DNA of 64,000 bases. Source: Xanthomonas sp. CFBP 8443 (lineage in GTDB: Bacteria; Pseudomonadota; Gammaproteobacteria; Xanthomonadales; Xanthomonadaceae). A program made the position numbers and the translations under genes. The DNA lies in NCBI RefSeq assembly GCF_025666195.1, contig NZ_CP102592.1, forward strand, positions 186,001 through 250,000, written 5' to 3'. Below, in pieces: positions 18,193 to 26,899 of this stretch; positions within the stretch are counted from its first letter, which is position 1, and every line of letters starts with the position of its first letter. The notes beneath the pieces were generated by a model, which was not told where the DNA came from, made no database searches, and saw nothing but the letters and a program-made list of their open reading frames with translations.

Positions 18193-18504
18193 ATGAAAAA
18201 AAACTGGATAGGATTAGCGCTGCTTTGGCTGTTGAGCAGCCAGGCGGGCGCTAATGAGTTGATGCGTAATGTTGAAGTGACCCGGATCGGCTCATATCAA
18301 GTCAATACGGACCACTTCGTGTGGTTTACGGCTACAACCGGGGAATGCAAAGCGGCTAATCCGGGAAATCCGGTCATGCACTTCAACGAGACCCAGCCGG
18401 GCGGGAAGGCATTGCTCGCAATTTTGATGACGGCATTGGTCAACAAGCGAAAAACAGACGTGCAGGGCAACGGTTGCGAGATCTTTGAGGTCTACTTGAG
18501 GTAA
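18193..18504 (+). CDS. Small exported protein, 103 aa, paralogue of the preceding one
   Basis: ATG 18193 follows GGGCGGAAG at good spacing and opens a signal peptide (KKNWIGLALLWLLSSQAGA). The mature ~84 residues have TGECKAAN, then a helix GKALLAILMTALVNKRKTDV, then GNGCEIFEV. Its two cysteines and the central helix line up with those of the 114-residue protein upstream, suggesting duplication. Possible roles are an oligosaccharide-binding B-subunit-like partner, a chaperone or plug for the Rhs cage, or an immunity protein. None of these can be decided from sequence. Confidence 0.68.
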   Translation: MKKNWIGLALLWLLSSQAGANELMRNVEVTRIGSYQVNTDHFVWFTATTGECKAANPGNPVMHFNETQPGGKALLAILMTALVNKRKTDVQGNGCEIFEVYLR

Positions 18505-18652
18505 TCCATGTATCAAGCGTGGCGGTAGTTCACTCTGGCGTTGCCCCATGGTTGTGTAGAAGTCGATAATTTTAGTTTTGTCGCCAACAGGTAGCTTGAA
18601 TATGGCTTATAAAAAAGAAAAGATCAATGCGATCAGTTCGCAAGGATGAGGA

Positions 18653-19651
18653 ATGTTAATAATTAAGGGGCTTAAATCACTGCTGCGCGCAACCGCTGCA
18701 GCGGCGCTTTCATTCTTTGTCGTATCTAGTGCCGCGGCGCAAACGATTAGGTACATCCATACAGACGGACTTGGCTCGGTGGTATTGACGACGGACAAAA
18801 ACAGAAACATTATTGAGCGTAGTGAATACGAGCCATACGGAAGCTTGTTGAATCATGCGATGACGGACATGCCTGGTTATACGGGGCATGTCATGGACGC
18901 AGCGACTGGGCTTACATATATGCAACAACGATATTATGATCCTGTTATCGGCCGATTCTTGAGTGCGGATCCAGTTGCAACCAATACTAATGACGGAGCC
19001 TATTTTAACCGCTATTTGTATGTTAATAATAATCCATACGGATTTATAGACCCAGACGGCAGGGCGCCTGATAATTCAATCCTATATGGGCCAGGAGGGC
19101 GGAATAATGGTGAAGCTACATCATATTCAGCAGTATCAGAATATAGCGGCGGCGCATACCCTGGAGGCGGGCGCGGAAAACAATCGAAGGTTACAGTGGG
19201 ATCTTTTTTTGGAGAGCTCATCAAGGCGCAATTAGAGCCAGTGCGTAAGTTAAATGCCAGCAGCACAACCGCTCTTGGAATAGCAATAGGGCAAATGCGT
19301 CTTTATGAGGCGTGGATGAAGGGGAATAAGCCGTACGTTGACTTTGGAAATAACGCCGTTCAATATCACAACCTCTCCCCGGTTTTTGGAAATGCAGGTG
19401 CAATAACGTTTGGAAATAATATTCAATATACGTTGGGGTCAACGCCTGAAGATAGGCAAAGAATTTCTTCAATGTCATTGGGTTATGAAGAGATGCAACA
19501 TACAAGGCAGGCCGAACTTTTAGGTATTTCATATCTGCCAATGAATATAGCGCTTGGAATTTCTGCATCAATATACGAAGGCAACTGGCATGGCCCTAGC
19601 AACTATCTTGAGGTAGGACCTCACAATAAGGAGCCCACACCATGGCCTTAA
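18653..19651 (+). CDS. Stand-alone exported Rhs core plus C-terminal toxin-like domain, 332 aa
   Basis: A signal peptide (about residues 1-30, ending VVSSAAA) precedes the Rhs-associated core: YIHTDGLGSVVLTTDKNRN, SEYEPYG, GYTGHVMDAATGLTYMQQRY, then YDPVIGRFLSADP. The core closes with the DPDGR cleavage-type motif at residues 133-137. The remaining ~195 residues are variable, as in polymorphic toxins. They include YEEMQHTRQAELLGISYLP at about residues 278-296, reminiscent of the ExxH..Q...LG..YLP metallo-hydrolase-like motif seen in other Rhs tips, but without a full HExxH. The start is chosen because AAGGA lies 7 bases before ATG 18653 and the signal peptide begins there. Strongly AT-rich for this genome. 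It overlaps the next gene by 10 bases. Confidence 0.8.
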   Translation: MLIIKGLKSLLRATAAAALSFFVVSSAAAQTIRYIHTDGLGSVVLTTDKNRNIIERSEYEPYGSLLNHAMTDMPGYTGHVMDAATGLTYMQQRYYDPVIGRFLSADPVATNTNDGAYFNRYLYVNNNPYGFIDPDGRAPDNSILYGPGGRNNGEATSYSAVSEYSGGAYPGGGRGKQSKVTVGSFFGELIKAQLEPVRKLNASSTTALGIAIGQMRLYEAWMKGNKPYVDFGNNAVQYHNLSPVFGNAGAITFGNNIQYTLGSTPEDRQRISSMSLGYEEMQHTRQAELLGISYLPMNIALGISASIYEGNWHGPSNYLEVGPHNKEPTPWP

Positions 19652-20046
19652 AAAACACGTTCCTTTGCATTATTTTGTTTCTGCTTGCCGGATGCCCTCT
19701 GCAGGTAGAAATTGTTCTATATAATTTTACAGGGGATGATGTAAGAATAATTTCAAATAGTGGTGTTATCCCAGTTCCAAATATGGCGCATGTAGAGGTT
19801 GATGAGGATAAGTTTCATTTTGACCGCGATCTTCAAGGATTTGAGGTGATTAAGTTGAGCAATGGGCGTTGCTATATAGTTTCCTTTGGAGCTGCAGTAT
19901 CAGGACAGAAAGAGCTCTTTAATGACAGTAGATACAGCGCGAACATTGTATTCACTCGTCAAGCCGCGTATTTTGTCCCCCCTTCTATAAAAATATCGAA
20001 CCGGTTAGATTTTGCTAAGTTTCATAAGCTGGATTCGTGCCGTTAA
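19642..20046 (+). CDS. Lipoprotein, candidate immunity protein for the Rhs tip, 134 aa
   Basis: Signal peptide with a canonical lipobox, LLAGC (residues 14-18), so lipid-anchored in the periplasm. The mature part is beta-rich (VEIVLYNFTGDDVRIISNSG, GRCYIVSFGAAVSG). ATG at 19642 overlaps the end of the Rhs-tip gene by 10 bases, and AAGGAG lies at 19628-19633, inside that gene, so translation is coupled. A periplasmic lipoprotein coupled to an exported toxin tip is the arrangement expected of an immunity protein for a periplasm-acting effector. The family is not recognised and the role is inferred. Confidence 0.7.
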   Translation: MALKNTFLCIILFLLAGCPLQVEIVLYNFTGDDVRIISNSGVIPVPNMAHVEVDEDKFHFDRDLQGFEVIKLSNGRCYIVSFGAAVSGQKELFNDSRYSANIVFTRQAAYFVPPSIKISNRLDFAKFHKLDSCR

Positions 20047-20197
20047 TTCGATTGCGGCATCTATTAAGGTCACGTCAGGCTGTAATTTAATTATGGTTAA
20101 TATGTAAAATGGGCTGGGAGAGCAACAGCAGCCTGCTCTTTCTGCCAACTAATATATATTGCATATTAATTTATTTTTTAATTCCGTAGAGCAGGGC

Positions 20198-20691
20198 ATG
20201 CGGCTGCTGCCTCCGGCCGAAGTGCTGGCCGCCGCGCCGGTGGCCGCGCGACGGCCGCTGGTGGTCGACGCGGATGGCGCGCCGCAGTGGCTGTTGGGCG
20301 ATACCGATGAGGTGTTCCGGCAGATCGTGCCGGCCGACATCGATGACGGCGAAGTGCCGAGCGACACTTTGGCCGACGCGGCGCTGCGTCAAGCGCTGGT
20401 GGATACCCTGCTGGATACTCTCACGCGCGACATCGCCGATGCCGATCTGCTCTGGCATGGACAACGTGGCGATGCGCGGATCGAGCGCCTGCAGCTCGGC
20501 AACGCACGCAACCTGACCACCCCGCGTCTGGCCGCGATGCTGCCGTCCTGGCGATCCGCAAGGGTCCCCGAAGCTACAACGGCGATATGTCGTTCAAGCA
20601 TTTCGACACCCTTGTCGCAGCCGAGGCGGCATGGGCCAAGGCCCGCGCCACCGCGGAATCGGCCGGGCAGGTACCCGAGTTGGTGAGCTGA
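20198..20691 (+). pseudogene. Frameshifted remnant of an unknown gene
   Basis: From 20198 one frame reads MRLLPPAEVLAAAPVAARRP to about 20530. The sensible protein then continues in another frame (DAAVLAIRKGPRSYNGDMSF ...) to a TGA at 20689-20691. A single indel near 20530-20545 explains this. Composition switches sharply from AT-rich before about 20190 to high GC here, so this is probably the chromosomal side of the island boundary. There is no convincing RBS and the left end may also be cut. Apart from a weak stem-loop (agagca/tgctct at 20119-20139), the rest of 20047-20838 holds nothing I can support. Confidence 0.5.
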
Positions 20692-20838
20692 CGTGGTACG
20701 TGGGCGGGCTACAGTGCTGGACCAGCTCTGCTCCAGGTCCGGTGCTGGTGCGGCACGATTCGCTGCCCAGGTCTTGCAGATTGCGACATGCGCAGTGGCC
20801 GGCTAAGGTTCCGATCCGACCTGTAGCGAATCGACCGC

Positions 20839-22986
20839 ATGCCCGCACCCAGCACTCTCGCCGCCTCGCTCGCCATGAGCCTCGCCCTCACCGCCACCGC
20901 CCAAGCCGACGAAGGCATGTGGATGCCGTCGCAGTTGCCGGAGCTGACCAAGCCGCTGCGCGAGGCCGGATTCCGCGGCGATCCACGCGACCTGGCGGCG
21001 GTGACCCAGCCGCCGTTGAGCGCGGTGGTGAAGGTCGGGGGCGGCACCGGCGCGTTCGTGTCCGGCGACGGGCTGTTGCTCACCAATCACCACGTCGCCT
21101 ACGGGGTGATCCAGTACAACACGTCGGCCAAGGAGAACTTGATCGACAACGGGTTCATCGCCAAGGAGCGCGGCGACGAGCGTGCGGCCAATCCGGATTT
21201 CCGGGTGCTGGTGACGGTGGGCTTCGACAAGGTCACCGACGCCGTGCTGGGGCCGGCCAAGGGCAAGACCGGGCGTGCGTATTTCGATGCGGTGGATGCG
21301 GCGAGCAAGCGCATCGTGGCCGATTGCGAGCGCGAGGGCGGGGTGCGCTGCAGCGTCGCCAACATGTACTACGGAACCGATTTCTACCGGATCCGGCAGC
21401 TGGAGCTGCGCGATGTGCGCCTGGTGTATGCGCCGCCGCGGGCGATCGGCAACTACGGCGACGAGATCGACAACTTCATGTGGCCGCGCCACACCGGCGA
21501 CTTCACCCTGCTGCGCGCCTACGTCGGCAAGGATGGCAAGCCGGCCGACTACAGTGCCGACAACGTGCCGTACCAGCCGCCGGCGCATCTGCAGATCGCC
21601 ACGCAGGGGCCGAAGGCCGGGGACTACGCGATGCTGGCCGGCTATCCGGGCATCACCTACCGGCATCGCACGGCGGCGGAGTTCGACGAGCAGGTGAACG
21701 CGGCGCTGCCGCAGCGGGTGGCAGTGTTCGACCAGATGATCGCGGTCATCGAGGCGGCGGGCAAGGCCGACACCGAGGCGCGCACGCGCTATGCGTCGCA
21801 GCTGCAGTCGCTGAAGAACAATCGCAAGCGCGCGGCCGGCGAGCTGGAAGGCATGCAGCGCAGCGATGCGGTGCGGCTGCGCGGCGAGGACGAGCGCGGC
21901 ATGCTCGCCGCCACGCATGGCGAAGACGCGCGCGACATCGCGGCCTTGCAGTCGCTGCTGGGCCAGGCATCGGCACTGCGCGAGCGCGATCTGCTGCTGT
22001 CCCTGCTGGGCACGCAAACCCAGTTGTTGTCTTCGGCGCTGACGCTGGAGCGGTTGCGGCTGGAGTCGACCGCGCCCGATGCGCAGCGCGAGAGCGGTTA
22101 CCAGCAGCGCGACCACGGGTTGATCGAGGGCAAGCTGAAACAGGTGCAGCGGCGCTATTCGCCGGCGGTGGAGAAAGCCTTGCTGAGCGCGTTGCTGGGC
22201 CGCTACCAGCAGTTGCCCGATGCGCAGCGCGTGCCTGAATTCGATGCGGTGTTCGGGCGCACGCCGGCGCAGCTGCAGCGGGCGCTGGACGCCGCGTACG
22301 CCGGTACAAAGCTGGGCGCGGAGGCCGAGCGTTTGTCGCGCTTCGCCGCCGCGCGCGAAGGCAAGCCGGTGGCGGCCGATCCGCTGATGACCCTGGCCGC
22401 GGCGCTGGTGCCGGCGCAAAAGCGCCTGGAGGACGAGCGCAAGGCCCGCGATGGCGAGCAGTTGCGCCTGCGTCCGGCCTACATGCGCGCGCTGTTCGCC
22501 TGGCGCAAGCAGCAGGGGCGGGCGGTGTATCCGGATGCCAACAGCACCCTGCGCATCAGCTATGGCCGGGTCGAGCCGCTGGCGCCGCGCGATGCGGTGA
22601 GTTTCGCACCGGTGACCACGGTGGCCGGCATCGTCGAGAAGAACACCGGGCAGGTGCCGTTCGATGCGCCCAAGCCGTTGCTCGCCGCGATCGCCAAGGG
22701 CGATTTCGGCAGTACCGCCGATGCGCAGCTGAAGACCCAGCCGGTGAACTTCCTGACCAACCTGGACACGACCGGCGGCAATTCCGGCTCGCCGGTGCTC
22801 AATGCGCGCGGCGAGCTGATCGGATTGAACTTCGACAGCAATTGGGAGGCGGTCAGCGCCAGCTGGTGGTACGACCCGCGCTACAAGCGGGCGATCCACG
22901 TGGACATGCGCTACCTGCGCTGGCTGCTGGCCAAGGTGTATCCGGCGCCGCAGCTGCTGCAGGAACTGCACTTGCCGCCGGAGTGA
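20839..22986 (+). CDS. S46 family dipeptidyl peptidase, DPP11-like
   Basis: 715-residue exported serine peptidase with signal peptide (about residues 1-23). Catalytic residues are visible: His85 in LTNHHVAYG, an Asp in YGDEIDNFMWPRHTGDF, and Ser649 in TGGNSGSPVLNARG. The family removes dipeptides from the N-terminus of oligopeptides in the periplasm. In S46 the residue 18 positions after the catalytic serine discriminates specificity: Gly marks DPP7, Arg or Ser marks the acidic-specific DPP11. Here it is Ser667 (LNFDSNWE), favouring Asp/Glu at P1. The start codon has no strong RBS; a slightly later ATG in the signal peptide is possible. Confidence 0.9.
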   Translation: MPAPSTLAASLAMSLALTATAQADEGMWMPSQLPELTKPLREAGFRGDPRDLAAVTQPPLSAVVKVGGGTGAFVSGDGLLLTNHHVAYGVIQYNTSAKENLIDNGFIAKERGDERAANPDFRVLVTVGFDKVTDAVLGPAKGKTGRAYFDAVDAASKRIVADCEREGGVRCSVANMYYGTDFYRIRQLELRDVRLVYAPPRAIGNYGDEIDNFMWPRHTGDFTLLRAYVGKDGKPADYSADNVPYQPPAHLQIATQGPKAGDYAMLAGYPGITYRHRTAAEFDEQVNAALPQRVAVFDQMIAVIEAAGKADTEARTRYASQLQSLKNNRKRAAGELEGMQRSDAVRLRGEDERGMLAATHGEDARDIAALQSLLGQASALRERDLLLSLLGTQTQLLSSALTLERLRLESTAPDAQRESGYQQRDHGLIEGKLKQVQRRYSPAVEKALLSALLGRYQQLPDAQRVPEFDAVFGRTPAQLQRALDAAYAGTKLGAEAERLSRFAAAREGKPVAADPLMTLAAALVPAQKRLEDERKARDGEQLRLRPAYMRALFAWRKQQGRAVYPDANSTLRISYGRVEPLAPRDAVSFAPVTTVAGIVEKNTGQVPFDAPKPLLAAIAKGDFGSTADAQLKTQPVNFLTNLDTTGGNSGSPVLNARGELIGLNFDSNWEAVSASWWYDPRYKRAIHVDMRYLRWLLAKVYPAPQLLQELHLPPE

Positions 22987-23113
22987 GCTGCGTCCCACTC
23001 GCGGGCGCCGGCGTGCTGCATCTGCTGCCCGATCGGTCGCGTGGCGGATGCGCGCGTGCTGCGGCCTGCGCGAGGCGACGCTGCCTTCGCGCAGGCGATC
23101 CTAGGCTGTGACG

Positions 23114-23740
23114 ATGCTGCCGATATCTCCGACGCCGTTGCCTCGCGCGTTCTACGCGCGCGACTCTCGCCTGGTCGCGCCGGAGCTGCTGAACAAGCTG
23201 CTGGTCGCCGCCGATGGTCGTTGCGGACGTATCGTCGAGGTGGAAGCCTACTGCGGTGCCGAGGATCCGGCGGCGCATTCGTTCCGCGGCATGACTCCGC
23301 GCACGCAGGTGATGTTCGGTCCGCCCGGCCATCTGTATGTCTATTTCATCTACGGCATGCACTGGGCGCTCAATGCGGTGTGCGGCGGCGCACCCGGGCA
23401 CGCGGTGCTGATCCGTGCGCTGGCGCCGGTCGCGGGGATCGAGGCGATGCAGCTGGCGCGCGGCGCGGCGCGCCTCGCCGATCTCACCCGCGGCCCCGGC
23501 CGGCTGGCCAAGGCGCTCGGTGCCTCGGGTGCGGACAACGGGTTGGACCTGACCCGGACCAGTTCGCGCCTGTGGCTGGGCGAGGACGGCACACCGCCGC
23601 CGGCCGACCCGGTGGCCACGCCGCGCATCGGCATCACTAAGGCCACGGAGGCGATGTGGCGCTGGTATGTGCCGGGCGATCCTAACGTGTCGGGGCCTGC
23701 GTCGCCGGGTACGAAACGCAAGGGTGCTCGCGTGAGCTGA
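23114..23740 (+). CDS. 3-methyladenine (alkyladenine) DNA glycosylase, AAG/MPG family
   Basis: About 208 residues with the AAG fold signature: [18 protein letters not shown] at the start, the catalytic-region phrase [20 protein letters not shown], then [20 protein letters not shown] and a [10 protein letters not shown] loop. It excises alkylated purines during base-excision repair. ATG 23114 is used; a GTG 6 bases upstream is possible. The C-terminal tail ([12 protein letters not shown]) is basic and short, as in bacterial members. Confidence 0.92.
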   Translation: MLPISPTPLPRAFYARDSRLVAPELLNKLLVAADGRCGRIVEVEAYCGAEDPAAHSFRGMTPRTQVMFGPPGHLYVYFIYGMHWALNAVCGGAPGHAVLIRALAPVAGIEAMQLARGAARLADLTRGPGRLAKALGASGADNGLDLTRTSSRLWLGEDGTPPPADPVATPRIGITKATEAMWRWYVPGDPNVSGPASPGTKRKGARVS

Positions 23741-23803
23741 CAGGTTGATAGCCGGCGCGTCGATGCATGCAAGGCGCGCTACGGCGGAATGGCTGGGATC
23801 AAG

Positions 23804-24030
23804 GCGTCGGGACTGAAGTCCCTCCCACAGTGCACCCGACGAGTCGGCTGCGAGCCCTCTGGTAGGAGCGGCTTCAGCGCGACGAGCGAAGCGACGAGGT
23901 TGCCGTAACCGGAAGGCGTCGGGGCTGAAGTCCCTCCCACAGCGCACCCGGCGAGGTCGGCTGCAAGGCGCTTGTAGGAGCGGCTTCAGCCGCGACAAAC
24001 GGCGCGGCGGAGTCACCGCAATCGGAAAAA
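23804..24030. repeat. Two tandem ~112-bp units, each with a REP hairpin
   Basis: Unit A starts at 23804 and unit B at 23916. Both contain gcgtcggg[a/g]ctgaagtccctcccacag, a gcacccg[a/g]cgag...tcggctgc block and a gtaggagcggcttcag REP at 23862 and 23974 respectively. The REP in unit A has lost one base of the palindrome. The rest of the 23741-24281 spacer holds no gene. Confidence 0.75.
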
Positions 24031-24281
24031 TCGCATGGAAGACCGATGCACGCTCGACAGGATTGGCGACACCATGACCGCGTCTGGTCACCCGGGAAGA
24101 CATTGACCGCCACTTCATCATGCCAAGCGGACCCGGCTGACGCAGCCACGCCAAGCGCGCATAGTCAGCAAGGTGCACAGGGAATGAGCACCTATTTCAG
24201 GCGCCGCATACATCGCATTCGCGTGGGCGCAATGCGGCGCAACGGAGGATGCAGGCTCCTCCCACGTCGCGAGATGCCACC

Positions 24282-24515
24282 ATGAAAGTGCTCAATGTCC
24301 TCACCCTCGTGCTGCTGATCGTCGGCGGCCTGAACTGGGGCCTGGTCGGCCTGTTCCAGTTCGACCTGGTCGCCGCGCTGTTCGGCGGACAGAACGCAAC
24401 GCTGTCGCGGATCGTGTACACCCTGGTCGGCATCTCGGCGCTGTGGCAACTGGTGCCGCTGTTCACCAATCAGCACACCCCGGTCCGTCATGGCCAGCAC
24501 GCCCACCACCACTGA
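24282..24515 (+). CDS. DUF378 family small membrane protein, 77 aa
   Basis: Starts MKVLNVLTLVLLIVGGLNWG, the hallmark of the DUF378 family, followed by LVGLFQFDLVAALFGG and a second membrane segment (IVYTLVGISALWQLVPLF). The tail is histidine-rich (HGQHAHHH), which could bind metal. ATG 24282 is the family start. Function is unknown. It stands alone, and the spacer to the next gene (24516-24804) shows nothing convincing. Confidence 0.85.
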   Translation: MKVLNVLTLVLLIVGGLNWGLVGLFQFDLVAALFGGQNATLSRIVYTLVGISALWQLVPLFTNQHTPVRHGQHAHHH

Positions 24516-24804
24516 CGAGCGGCGCGGCGCCGGTGCCGACGCTCGCGCCGGCGCCGCAGGGCAGAGACCACGCAACGCTTCCAGTTGCTGGCAGCGCCTG
24601 CTCCGGCCGATCCTGCGCCATCATCGTGCCGTTGGCGGCAAGCGCTGAGAAGCGCGAGGCTGGAAAGCAGGATCACAACGGGCTCTCTGGCGGCGGGCCT
24701 TCAGAAGGAGCGTGCGTCCATGGATTGTCGCCATGGACGCTAGAACCATTACGCAGACATCGTGGTGCGTGACGGAATCTCCCGGCTTCGCCGGCGCGCC
24801 TTCG

Positions 24805-25371
24805 TCAGCGCGCCCTTCCAAACGCGGCGTTGGGTGCCGCATCCAGCTGCGCGATCGCATCCGCCACCACCGCGTCGAACGGTGCGTCGACATCTACCGA
24901 GATCACGTCCGGCTCCTCCAGCGGCAGCTCCAGCGTGTCGATCTGGCTCTGCAGCAGGCCGGGCGGCATGAAGTGGCCGCTGCGCAGCGCCAGGCGCGCG
25001 GCGATCACGTGCGCGGCGGCGTGCAGGAACACGAACCGCATTGGTACGCCGCTGTCGCGCAGCTGCTGCCGATGCGCGCGGCGCAGCCCGGAAAAGGCCA
25101 GCACCACGCTGCGGCCGGCGTCGATCGACTGGCGCAGGCGTAGTGCCAGCGCCGCCACCCAGGGCACGCGCTGCGCGTCGGTGAGCGGGACGCCGCGGGC
25201 CATCTGCGCCTTGGCCTCGACGCTGTGGACATCGTCCGCGTCCAGGAACGCATGGCCGTAGTGCGCGGCCAGCGCCTGTGCGACGCTGGTCTTGCCGCTG
25301 CCGGAAATGCCCATCACCACGATGGCTTCGCTGCGCTGCGGCAAGAAATTCTGGGATGTCGCGTCCATCAC
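24805..25371 (-). CDS. Gluconokinase
   Basis: 188 residues with P-loop VMGISGSGKTSVAQALAAHYG near the N-terminus and the gluconokinase phrases AFLDADDVHSVEAKAQMARG, PLTDAQRVPWVAAL and LRSGHFMPPGLLQSQIDTLE. It phosphorylates D-gluconate to 6-phosphogluconate in the cytoplasm. The start is GTG 25371 or the adjacent ATG 25368. It is divergent from a GPH transporter and a GH94 phosphorylase that would release gluconate from cellobionate, which gives it an obvious metabolic role. Confidence 0.92.
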   Translation of the reverse strand: MMDATSQNFLPQRSEAIVVMGISGSGKTSVAQALAAHYGHAFLDADDVHSVEAKAQMARGVPLTDAQRVPWVAALALRLRQSIDAGRSVVLAFSGLRRAHRQQLRDSGVPMRFVFLHAAAHVIAARLALRSGHFMPPGLLQSQIDTLELPLEEPDVISVDVDAPFDAVVADAIAQLDAAPNAAFGRAR

Positions 25372-25519
25372 GAGCGGTTATACCTTGCTGGGGGTTTGGC
25401 ATGATGCGTGCGCCGGCGTTGGCGGCGCGCGCAGCGTGGTGTAGCGTCGGCACGCCACGATCGGCGCAACGTGCCTTGCGCCCTTCCATCATCGCATGCC
25501 CACCCGTACAGGACCGCCG

Positions 25520-26899
25520 ATGCCGACACCGCCGCAACGCGCCGATGCACCGCTGCGCTGGACCGAGAAGGTCGGTTACGGCGTCGGCGACATGGGTTTC
25601 AATTTCTACTGGGCCAACATTTCCGCGTTCCTGCTGATCTTCTATACCGACACCATGGGTCTGCCGGCGGCCGCGGTGGGCACGATGATCCTGCTGACCA
25701 AGGTGGTCGACGCGGTCACCGATCCGCTGATGGGCGCGATCGCCGACCGCACGCGCTCGCGCTGGGGCAAGTTCCGGCCGTACCTGTTGTTCGCGGCGCT
25801 GCCGATGGCCGCCAGCGGCGTGCTGGCCTATACCACGCCGGATCTGGGCCAGGGCGGGCGGCTGGTCTGGGCCTACGTCACCTTCGGGCTGATGATGCTG
25901 ATGTACACGGTGATCAGCATTCCGTATTCGGCGCTGTCGGGGGTGATCACCGCCGACAGCCAGCAGCGCACCACGCTGATCAGCTTCCGTTTCATCGCCG
26001 CCTTCGCCGGCACCACGCTGGTCAACTACGCCACGCTGGACATGGTGCGCTGGTTCGGCAACGGCGACGACGCGCAGGGCTGGCAGCGCACGATGCTGGT
26101 CTACGGCATCGCCGCGGCGGCGCTGTTCGCGATCGTGTTCGCGACCACGCGCGAGCGCGTGCAGCCGTTGCCGCAGCCGCGCACGCCGGTGCTGCAGGAC
26201 ATCGCCGACCTGTTGCGCAATCCGCCGTGGCGGGTGCTGTTCGTGCTGGCGCTGGTGATCATGATCACCATCGTCATGCGCGCCGGCGCCGGCGTGTACT
26301 ACTTCAAGTACTACATCGGACGCCCGGAGCTGACCGGGTGGTTCCTGGGCAGCTATTCGGTGGCGCTGGCGGTGGGCGCGGCGGCCACGCCGCTGTTGAC
26401 CCGGCTGTGCGACAAGCGCCGGCTGATGATGGGATTGATGGTGCTGGTGGGCGTGCTCAGCTGCGCGATGTTCTTCATCCCGCGCGATGCGATCTGGGCC
26501 TTGTTCGGCATCAATCTGCTGATCGGCCTGGCGTTGGGCCCGAAATCGCCGCTGGCGTTCTCGATGTACGCCGACACCGCCGACTACACCGAATGGAAGA
26601 CCGGACGCCGCGCCACGGCGATGACGTTCTCGGCGGCGACGTTCTCGCAGAAGCTCGGCGGCGCGCTGGCCTCGGCCTGTATCGCGTGGATGCTCGCGGC
26701 GATGGGCTACGTGGCCAACCAGGCGCAGAGCGGCGCTTCGCAGCTGGGCATCGTGCTGCTGCTGACCGTCATTCCCGGCGCGGTCGCGCTGTTGGCGGCG
26801 TGGACGATGCATTTCTATCCGCTCGACGATGCCAAGCTGTTGCGCATCCAGCAGGAACTGGCCGCGCGCAAGCGCGCCGCAGAAGAGGCGAATGCATGA
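25520..26899 (+). CDS. GPH-family (MelB-like) sugar:cation symporter
   Basis: About 459 residues, twelve predicted membrane segments. The family start [19 protein letters not shown] is present, then the cation-site helix and the loop [20 protein letters not shown] with GKFRPYLL, diagnostic of glycoside-pentoside-hexuronide symporters. ATG 25520 is preferred because AGGA lies at ideal spacing; ATG 25496 is the alternative. Its TGA overlaps the ATG of the GH94 gene, so the two are translationally coupled. The substrate is inferred from context to be cellobionate or a related disaccharide acid. Confidence 0.88.
   Translation: MPTPPQRADAPLRWTEKVGYGVGDMGFNFYWANISAFLLIFYTDTMGLPAAAVGTMILLTKVVDAVTDPLMGAIADRTRSRWGKFRPYLLFAALPMAASGVLAYTTPDLGQGGRLVWAYVTFGLMMLMYTVISIPYSALSGVITADSQQRTTLISFRFIAAFAGTTLVNYATLDMVRWFGNGDDAQGWQRTMLVYGIAAAALFAIVFATTRERVQPLPQPRTPVLQDIADLLRNPPWRVLFVLALVIMITIVMRAGAGVYYFKYYIGRPELTGWFLGSYSVALAVGAAATPLLTRLCDKRRLMMGLMVLVGVLSCAMFFIPRDAIWALFGINLLIGLALGPKSPLAFSMYADTADYTEWKTGRRATAMTFSAATFSQKLGGALASACIAWMLAAMGYVANQAQSGASQLGIVLLLTVIPGAVALLAAWTMHFYPLDDAKLLRIQQELAARKRAAEEANA

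Noticed and set aside
23741..24281. CRISPR array in the repeat-rich spacer
   Set aside because: The repeats are two ~112-bp REP units, not short regularly spaced repeats, and no cas genes are present.
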